From: JAOUEA01 sp035711865
GTDB lineage: Bacteria; Actinomycetota; UBA4738; HRBIN12
Reading direction: 5' to 3'
Length of the DNA: 64,000 nucleotides
Assembly (NCBI GenBank): GCA_035711865.1
Contig: DASTBT010000129.1
Span: 1-64,000 of the forward strand
The position numbers and the translations under genes were made by a program. Shown piece after piece: positions 59,401 to 64,000 of this stretch (positions are counted from its first letter, which is position 1; each line of letters starts with the position of its first letter). The notes below the pieces were generated by a model. That model worked only from the letters and a program-made list of their open reading frames with translations, searched no databases and was not told the origin of the DNA.

Positions 59401-59577
59401 GGCTCCGAGCAGCACCCAGATCCACCTGCGGCTCGGCCGGTAACGGTGCACGCCGGCCACCACCGCGATCGCGGCCACCGCCCCGAGCGCGGCGCCGACC
59501 TGCCAGGCGGCGGCGCCGGCCAACGCGGTGGCTGCGCCGGCGACCGGGGCCAGCACGAACCACAGGTTCCGAGACAT
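56431..59577 (-). CDS. Membrane-bound GAF-PAS-GGDEF-EAL cyclic-di-GMP protein
   Basis: A 1048-residue signalling protein. Residues 1-300 hold about nine TM segments forming a membrane sensor; then a GAF domain (about 315-475), a PAS domain (about 476-595, VSNSSDVVCVVDHDT), a GGDEF domain (about 596-770) with intact RLGGDEFAILLED, and an EAL domain (about 777-1040) with IAGVEALVRWIHP and DDFGTGYSSLNYI. Both catalytic sites look active, so it may make and degrade cyclic di-GMP depending on signal. ATG 59577 is the first Met before the TM region; the 1561-residue open frame upstream is antisense to the next gene. Confidence 0.9.
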   Translation of the reverse strand: MSRNLWFVLAPVAGAATALAGAAAWQVGAALGAVAAIAVVAGVHRYRPSRRWIWVLLGAAIVSLQAPTLLEALPSSIRHTGATAEVIAWSSLAAPMLLIGATLTIVRIRCDGSDRAGAIDAFTVAVGVGTVAWVALLEPSMTAPRIPLDERALALTSQLFDLCMVGVAVRLAITPRPRTAALWALVAALASVAIAHSAAMIVATTMASFGDRAEQLTAFGAATGAVLIGLAAMHPSMKSLTEPATDDRVLGSLRLVLLAAASLIAPSMIALQVLPGSGDRGIGVLVDATIVLFLLVVARMWGLARAQERSAAYEMALRGAGAKLATATNQDGIHRAAIDAISALAGTDAAVRMCDSPQRPERFVVMASSGALDASGSRFSLSLFPEWKRDLLRANEAFVARTYESTLVSDLFLVRREEGSVFTAPLFVLGELRGLMVVATPEEMDRSLVDSLTALSTQVALALESAALTRNLLRQQSEARFASLVSNSSDVVCVVDHDTVISYISPAVARVLGYDPQRLEGTRFSDLVHPDDAGRTVQGMEAHHENGHDSMIVELRVRHARGEYVATETLFSYQADDPNVGGTVLNVRDVTERKRFEQQLEHQAFHDSVTSLANRALFRDRVTHAIDRHARDHEPISVLFMDLDDFKTINDSLGHAAGDQLLAEVGGRLRRCLRAADTAARLGGDEFAILLEDGDDGVQAVDVADRIMQMFEEPFALEGKEVFVRASVGIATIDGEHGGGVEELLRNADVAMYMAKERGKGTYQVFEPAMHDTALKRLELKADLQRAIEYEEYRLHYQPVIELETGRIAGVEALVRWIHPVRGLVPPLEFIPLAEETGLIVEIGRWVLREACRTAVELQRDFPAEPPLHMAVNLSARQVSRPEIVGEVREILAATGLEPGSLILEITESVMMHDLELSIERLGQLKSLGVRLAVDDFGTGYSSLNYIRRFPVDILKVDKSFVDGVIGDGEDPALTEAVIKLAGILHLTPVAEGIERADQLQRLLELRCDLGQGYFFSEPLPVEELTSLLHERRAMHGEAEALARGRLV

Positions 59578-59612
59578 CTCTCGCTGTATCGGTTTCGTTC
59601 CGAGATACCTGA

Positions 59613-59630
59613 CTACCCGTGCTGGGGTAG
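59613..59630. promoter_or_regulatory. Inverted repeat, possible operator
   Basis: CTACCC (59613-59618), 6-nt spacer, GGGTAG (59625-59630), a perfect 6-bp inverted repeat in the divergent region between the GGDEF/EAL gene and the aminotransferase-like gene. Confidence 0.3.
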
Positions 59631-59725
59631 TGCCCCCGTCATCCGAGGAAGGTCCCGCAGCTCCAGGATGTGGAATGAGAGAACCCGCCAGGGGATCGGT
59701 CGCTGCCTCGGTGATGGGCCGCCGG

Positions 59726-59731
59726 TAGACT
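59726..59731 (+). promoter_or_regulatory. -10 element for aminotransferase-like gene
   Basis: TAGACT, the hexamer also used at the ilv and thrC leaders; here it precedes a leader of about 65 nt with a Shine-Dalgarno. Confidence 0.4.
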
Positions 59732-59802
59732 CCCGTCACGCGGGTGAGCTGGTGGCCGGGACACGGGCCGCACTCTCGTCGACCCACGAAGGAGGGACAC
59801 AG

Positions 59803-61161
59803 GTGAGGACGATCGATCGTTCCCGTGTTGCCGAACTGATGGAGCGGGAGCGTTCCGTCTTCCGTGAGCGCCACGTCCGTAGCGGGCAGCTGTCTGAAGA
59901 AGCCAAGGGGTCGTTGTTGTTCGGCGTACCGATGAACTGGATGACGCGCTGGCCTGGCGACCATCCCGTGTTCGTCGACCGGGCCGAAGGGGCTCGGTTC
60001 TGGGATGTCGACGGCAACGAGTTCGTCGACTTCTGCCTGGGTGACACCGGTGGCATGGCCGGGCATGCGCCGAAGATCGCCGTCGACGCGATCGCGGAGC
60101 AGGCGGCGAAGGGCATCACCTTGATGCTGCCGACCGAAGATGCCACCTGGGTGGGAAACGAGATGACGCGCCGGTTCGGGGTGCCGTACTGGCAGTTCAC
60201 GCTGACCGCGACCGACGCGAACCGATCCGTGATCCGATGGGCCCGCGAGATCACCCGGCGCCCGAAGGTCGTCGTGCACAACTGGTGCTATCACGGCTCG
60301 GTCGACGAGACCTTCGCGACGATCGGTCCCGGCGGCGCGACCACGGCCCGAGAGGGCAACATCGGCAAGCCGGTGCCGCTCGAGGAGACGACCCGCGTCG
60401 TGGAGATCAATGACCTCGAGGGTCTCGAAGCGGCCCTGGCCCACGGCGACGTTGCGGCGTGCCTGTTCGAGCCGGCGCTCACGAACATCGGCATCGTGCT
60501 GCCCGACCCCGGCTACCACGAGGCCGTCAGAGAGCTCTGCTCCAGGTACGGGTCCTTGCTGATCATCGACGAGACGCACACGATCAGCGCCGGTCCGGGC
60601 GGGTGTACGAACGCGTGGGGCCTGCAACCCGACTTCGTCACGATCGGGAAGACGCTGGGCGCCGGCATCGCGAGCGGTGCGTATGGCATGAGCGAGGAAG
60701 CATCGCGCCTCGTCTACGAGCACACCGACTGGAAGAACGCCGATGTGGGCGGCGTGGGCGGCACACTCGCGGGCAACGCCCTCTCGCTCGCGGCGATGCG
60801 CGCGACCCTCGGCCAGATCATGACCGACGAAGCGTTCGAGCGCATGATCGGGCTCGGCGAGCGGTTCGAGCAGGGGGTTCGCGATGTGATCGAGTCGCGT
60901 GAGCTCCCGTGGCACGTGGTTCGCCTGGGCTGCCGCGTCGAATACCTGTTCCGCCCCGACCCGGCTCGCGACGGCGCCGAGGCCGCGGCCGGTCAGGACG
61001 AGCAGGTCGACCCCTACATCCACCTCTTCCTGTTGAACCGAGGCGTCCTGATGACCCCGTTCCACAACATGGCCCTGATGTCGCCCGCGACCACGGCCGA
61101 GGACGTCGATCGGCACACCGAGGTCTACGCCGACATGTCCGACGAGCTGATCGGTGGGTGA
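59803..61161 (+). CDS. Class III aminotransferase, glutamate-1-semialdehyde aminomutase-like
   Basis: A 452-residue fold-type I PLP enzyme. Key blocks are VDFCLGDTGGMAGHAP, NWCYHGSVDETF, LIIDETHTISAGPGG (Asp that contacts the PLP pyridine) and VTIGKTLGAGIASGAYG with the Schiff-base Lys about residue 285. It resembles GSA aminomutase but lacks its exact signatures and no haem genes are nearby, so a transaminase of an amino or keto acid is as likely. GTG 59803 is preceded by GAAGGAGGG. Its gene order beside serC, convergent, is not informative. Confidence 0.87.
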   Translation: MRTIDRSRVAELMERERSVFRERHVRSGQLSEEAKGSLLFGVPMNWMTRWPGDHPVFVDRAEGARFWDVDGNEFVDFCLGDTGGMAGHAPKIAVDAIAEQAAKGITLMLPTEDATWVGNEMTRRFGVPYWQFTLTATDANRSVIRWAREITRRPKVVVHNWCYHGSVDETFATIGPGGATTAREGNIGKPVPLEETTRVVEINDLEGLEAALAHGDVAACLFEPALTNIGIVLPDPGYHEAVRELCSRYGSLLIIDETHTISAGPGGCTNAWGLQPDFVTIGKTLGAGIASGAYGMSEEASRLVYEHTDWKNADVGGVGGTLAGNALSLAAMRATLGQIMTDEAFERMIGLGERFEQGVRDVIESRELPWHVVRLGCRVEYLFRPDPARDGAEAAAGQDEQVDPYIHLFLLNRGVLMTPFHNMALMSPATTAEDVDRHTEVYADMSDELIGG

Positions 61162-61173
61162 GCTCGAAGCTCG

Positions 61174-62268
61174 TCAGTGCGAGGAGGCGAACGTGGCCAT
61201 GAACCCGGCCAGCGCCTCGACCCCCTCGATCGGCATCGCGTTGTAGATGCTCGCACGGATGCCGCCGACGCTGCGGTGTCCCTTGAGCCCGGCGAGGCCC
61301 CGCTCGGCCGCCTGAGCGACGAACCGAGCGTCGAGGTCGTCGCCGGAAAGGCGGAAAGTCACGTTCACGATCGATCGGGAGCCGGGATCCGCGTGTCCGG
61401 CGTAGAAGCCGTCGCTGTCATCGATCGCGTCGTAGAGCAGCGCGGCCTTCGCCGTGGCACGTCGCTCCTGCTCGGCGAGGTCCTCCACCTGATCGCGCAG
61501 CCAACGGGTCACGAGCATCAAGACGTAGATCGCGAACACCGGGGGCGTGTTGAACAGCGAGTCGTTCTCGACGAACGTGCGGTAGTCGAGCATGGTCGGC
61601 AGCCCAGCCGGGGCACGCTCGAGCAGGTCGTCGCGCACGATCACGACCGTGACCCCGGCGGGACCGAGATTCTTCTGGGCCCCGGCGTACAGCAATCCGA
61701 TGGGGGCGACGTCGATCGGCCGCGACAGCAGGTCCGACGATGCATCTGCCACGATGGGCACACCCGGCGGCGCGGGGGGAATGACGGGCCACTGGACGCC
61801 TTCGATCGTCTCGTTCGTCGTGACGTGCAGGTAGACGGCGTCGGGCGAGGCCGACCACTCGTGAGGATCCGGCACACGGCGGGATCCTTCGTCGCCCCCG
61901 CTCCAGGCGACACGGACGGAGCCTTCCTTCCCGGCCTCGCGGACGGCCTTCGCGCTCCATGACCCGGTCACGACGTATTCGGCGGTGCCTCGGGAGCCGC
62001 GGAGCAGATTCATGGGAGCCATCGAGAACTGCTGGGTCGCGCCACCTTGGCAGAACACGACGTGGTGGCTCGCCGGCACGTCGAGCAGCCCTCGCAGGTT
62101 GGCTTCGGCTTCTTCGATCACGTCGCCGAACCAAGCGCTGCGGTGAGAGATCTCGAGCGGGGAGATGCCGACGCCCGGCAGCGAGACGAGCTCACGACGG
62201 ACCTGCTCGAGCACCGTCAGGGGCAACATCGCCGGCCCCGGAGCGAAGTTGACGACTCGGTCGCTCAT
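61174..62268 (-). CDS. serC: Phosphoserine aminotransferase
   Basis: A 364-residue class V PLP aminotransferase converting 3-phosphohydroxypyruvate to phosphoserine. Family blocks: NFAPGPAMLPLTVLEQ at the N-terminus, ISHRSAWFGDVIEEAE, VFCQGGATQQFSMAPMNLL, LYAGAQKNLGPAGVTVVIV with the PLP Lys about residue 198, and GHRSVGGIRASIYNAMP near the end. All are standard. ATG 62268 is supported by TAGCCT 7 nt upstream, without a ribosome-binding site. Confidence 0.96.
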   Translation of the reverse strand: MSDRVVNFAPGPAMLPLTVLEQVRRELVSLPGVGISPLEISHRSAWFGDVIEEAEANLRGLLDVPASHHVVFCQGGATQQFSMAPMNLLRGSRGTAEYVVTGSWSAKAVREAGKEGSVRVAWSGGDEGSRRVPDPHEWSASPDAVYLHVTTNETIEGVQWPVIPPAPPGVPIVADASSDLLSRPIDVAPIGLLYAGAQKNLGPAGVTVVIVRDDLLERAPAGLPTMLDYRTFVENDSLFNTPPVFAIYVLMLVTRWLRDQVEDLAEQERRATAKAALLYDAIDDSDGFYAGHADPGSRSIVNVTFRLSGDDLDARFVAQAAERGLAGLKGHRSVGGIRASIYNAMPIEGVEALAGFMATFASSH

Positions 62269-62275
62269 CGGGTCA

Positions 62276-62281
62276 AGGCTA
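62276..62281 (-). promoter_or_regulatory. -10 element for serC
   Basis: TAGCCT read leftward, 7 nt before the serC ATG. Confidence 0.45.
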
Positions 62282-62310
62282 CCGGGCGCCATCCGGGCTT
62301 CCCGTGCGGG

Positions 62311-62784
62311 TCATGCGCCGGGCTTGAACACCATGAGATACAGGATCACGAGCAGTCCGATCGCGCCCGAAGCGGCGGTGATCGCGGTGGCCGGGCCGTC
62401 GAGCACCGTCCGAAGGTCGTCGTCATCGAGCGTGTAGGAACCGTCGGACCACCGGGTGCACCCCTCGCGCAGGCGCTTCATGTGTGGCGTGGCCACCAAC
62501 GACATCAGGGCCGTGAGCACGAGCAGCAGCAGCAGGGAGACGAGGAGCCACAGATCGGCGAAGAGCGAGCCGTCGATGCCGGCCGAGACGCCGCCGAGCA
62601 GCAGCAGGCCGAACGAGACGTACATCGGCATCACCGTTCGCTTCGACGTTTCGCACCACTCCAGGATGCGGTCACGGTCGGCCCCGACCGAGCGCACCGC
62701 GAGCATCGCCCACATCGACACGCCATGCGTCACGAGGAAGCCGGCGACCCCGACCAGATGCACGAAGACCCAGAACCGATACAT
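62311..62784 (-). CDS. Four-TM membrane protein, DUF2269-like
   Basis: A 157-residue integral membrane protein. The first TM with conserved histidines (FWVFVHLVGVAGFLVTHG) resembles haem-ligating or DUF2269-type four-helix membrane proteins; further TM segments lie at about 52-70, 74-97 and 133-155, ending LVILYLMVFKPGA. The start at 62784 fits TATCCT 6 nt upstream; the longer open frame upstream is antisense to the Usp-Rieske gene. Its C-terminus resembles that of the partial protein at the right edge of the window. Confidence 0.78.
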   Translation of the reverse strand: MYRFWVFVHLVGVAGFLVTHGVSMWAMLAVRSVGADRDRILEWCETSKRTVMPMYVSFGLLLLGGVSAGIDGSLFADLWLLVSLLLLLVLTALMSLVATPHMKRLREGCTRWSDGSYTLDDDDLRTVLDGPATAITAASGAIGLLVILYLMVFKPGA

Positions 62785-62790
62785 GGCCGC

Positions 62791-62796
62791 AGGATA
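62791..62796 (-). promoter_or_regulatory. -10 element for membrane-protein gene
   Basis: TATCCT read leftward, 6 nt before the ATG at 62784. Confidence 0.45.
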
Positions 62797-62881
62797 CGGG
62801 TCACGTGGTGTGAGTCTCTGGGCGACCAGGTGTCGGTGACGCGGGGGCGCGGTAGCGTGCGAAGCTCGAGGAGGTCTCACC

Positions 62882-63886
62882 CTGGCGTACAAGCGGATCC
62901 TGTTCGGCACCGATGGCACCGCCCGAGCTGCGGCGACGAGCCATGTGGCCGTCGCGCTGGCGAAGGCCGGGAAGGCCGAGCTGGTCGTGGCCCACGTCTG
63001 GGAGCGTCCCGAGGCCGCCCGACAGGTGCTCGACGAGGCGGTGGCCGCCGCGCAAGACGCCGGCGTGAAGAAGGTCACGGGAGAACTGCACGGGGGCCGT
63101 TCGCCTGCCGACGTCCTCATCGAGCTCGCCGAGTCGCGGGACGTCGGACTGGTCGTCGTGAGCGGGGGGCGCAGCGCGACCGAGCTCGGGCCGACCGCAG
63201 ACCGACTCTCCCATCGGTCGCCTCGCGACCTGCTGATCGCGATGGACACCGAACGGGGAGACGGCCATCGCCTCTACCGCCGGGTGCTGATCGCGACCGA
63301 CGGATCCGCCACGGCCGACCGTGCCGCTCGCAAGGGTTACGATCTCGCGGCCTCGATCGGTGCCCCCGTGACGCTCGTGTTCGTGGGACACCCCGCGACC
63401 GGGAAGCTCGTCACAGACGATACCGTCGCTGTCTACGGGGCCGACGTCGAGTCCGAGATCGTGCTCCGGCAGGGTGAGCCGGCGGAGGAGATCCTCGGGG
63501 TCGCACGCGAGATCGGCGCCGATCTGATCGTGGTCGGGAACAAGGGCATGACCGGCGCGAAGCGGTTCATCCTCAACCCGGTTCCCGAGCAGGTCGTCGA
63601 CCTCGCCGACCGCGACGTGCTCGTCGCTCGCACGATCGCGCAGGTGGCGTCGGAGCTCGAGCCCGGCGAGGGAGGCATCCTCGTGCAGGCCGGGGAGCGG
63701 CTCGCTGCGTTCATGGACGAGGGCGGCGAGATGCATCTGATGTCGGCTCGGTGCACGCATATGGGATGCACCGTGGCATGGAGCGCCGCCGATCACGTGT
63801 TCGAATGCCCCTGCCACGGATCGAGGTTCGGGCCGATGGGCGAGGTCGTGAACGGACCGGCCGCCAGGCCCTTGCCACCGGCCTGA
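62882..63886 (+). CDS. Usp-Usp-Rieske [2Fe-2S] fusion protein
   Basis: A 334-residue three-domain protein. Usp domain 1 covers about 1-120 (YKRILFGTDGTAR), Usp domain 2 about 129-250 (YRRVLIATDGSATADRA; nucleotide loop VVGNKGMTGAKRF, where the final Gly is replaced), and a C-terminal Rieske domain about 252-334. Rieske ligands are C291 and H293 in CTHMGC and C309 and H312 in CPCHGS, with C296 and C311 placed for the disulfide seen in high-potential Rieske proteins. No start ATG, GTG or TTG exists in frame after the stop at 62837-62839; CTG 62882 lies 7 nt after GAGGAGG and is the likely start. The role could be redox-dependent signalling or electron transfer (inference). Confidence 0.88.
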   Translation: MAYKRILFGTDGTARAAATSHVAVALAKAGKAELVVAHVWERPEAARQVLDEAVAAAQDAGVKKVTGELHGGRSPADVLIELAESRDVGLVVVSGGRSATELGPTADRLSHRSPRDLLIAMDTERGDGHRLYRRVLIATDGSATADRAARKGYDLAASIGAPVTLVFVGHPATGKLVTDDTVAVYGADVESEIVLRQGEPAEEILGVAREIGADLIVVGNKGMTGAKRFILNPVPEQVVDLADRDVLVARTIAQVASELEPGEGGILVQAGERLAAFMDEGGEMHLMSARCTHMGCTVAWSAADHVFECPCHGSRFGPMGEVVNGPAARPLPPA

Positions 63887-63889
63887 GGG

Positions 63890-64000
63890 TCAGAACGTCT
63901 GACCGGGCTTGGTGACCATCAGCCAGATGATGATCGCGAGCCCACCGACCCCGATCGCCGTGATCAGATGTACCTTCGGCGAGTTCACGAGCTCATCGAG
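63890..64000 (-). CDS. Partial small membrane protein (3' end only)
   Basis: The last 36 codons of a gene running in from beyond the right edge. They encode a charged segment and one TM helix, LITAIGVGGLAIIIWLMV, ending TKPGQTF. The helix and the KPG tail resemble the C-terminus of the 157-residue protein at 62311-62784, suggesting paralogues on either side of the Usp-Rieske gene. Its stop is 3 bp from the Usp-Rieske stop. Confidence 0.6.
   Translation of the reverse strand, partial: LDELVNSPKVHLITAIGVGGLAIIIWLMVTKPGQTF

Noticed and set aside
56431..61116. 1561-residue open frame on the minus strand
   Set aside because: Only the part from 59577 has GGDEF/EAL protein character; the upstream 513 residues are antisense to the aminotransferase-like gene and are Arg/His/Asp-rich shadow sequence.

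Overview
The window is a gene-dense, very GC-rich stretch of one bacterial chromosome. Many features point to an actinobacterium (Actinomycetota), probably from an uncultured lineage: NYN/OST-HTH, DUF1918, GAP/Sap-type, Mycobacterium-type 4-TM holin and ECF42/DGPF proteins, an ilv leader-peptide attenuator, frequent GTG starts, and many genes whose start codon lies 5-9 nt behind a TANNNT -10 element (leaderless mRNAs). The taxonomic placement is inference. I saw no rRNA, tRNA, IS element, prophage or CRISPR array.

1-10.4 kb is a sulfur-acquisition island. Leftward: a NptA-type Na+-coupled transporter, a small YezD/DUF2292 protein and a SsuB/SsuC-type ABC pair lacking a binding protein; also a TauE/SafE exporter coupled to a universal stress protein. 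Rightward: a complete sulfate ABC transporter (binding protein, CysT, CysW, CysA) ending in a second YezD gene. The leaders of the two YezD-containing gene sets share an unusual 18-base element, GACCGGA-NNN-CCGGAGGC (three copies), which I regard as the best candidate for an undescribed regulatory system.

10.4-17.5 kb holds a FmdB zinc ribbon divergent from an IclR regulator, then a PHP hydrolase, an oligopeptide-type ABC importer without ATPases and an inositol-phosphatase-like enzyme. 17.5-33.5 kb is a mixed metabolic region: NYN-LOTUS protein, Tat-exported phosphoesterase, acyl-CoA dehydrogenase, amidohydrolase, amine oxidase, amidase, ABC-2 exporter, formate/nitrite channel and a DAO-type oxidase. 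33.6-42.7 kb carries ilvD, thrC (behind an overlapping leaderless mini-ORF), an AEC transporter, an aminotransferase-independent kinase-fold protein, a cold-shock gene, a PBP4 homologue and lysS.

42.8-46.5 kb has small membrane and transport genes and a DGPF/ECF42 sigma pair. 46.5-54.6 kb is the branched-chain amino-acid operon: promoter, Leu/Val/Ile-rich leader peptide, attenuator, a small unknown gene, ilvB, ilvN, ilvC, leuA, leuB and cimA, nearly all joined by 4-nt start/stop overlaps. 54.6-64 kb holds a GNAT enzyme, a second PBP4, a membrane GGDEF/EAL protein, a GSA-aminotransferase-like enzyme, serC and an unusual Usp-Usp-Rieske fusion flanked by two related small membrane proteins. Genes are packed tightly; most convergent pairs are separated by only a few bases, and two convergent or tandem junctions carry short tandem duplications spanning a stop codon.
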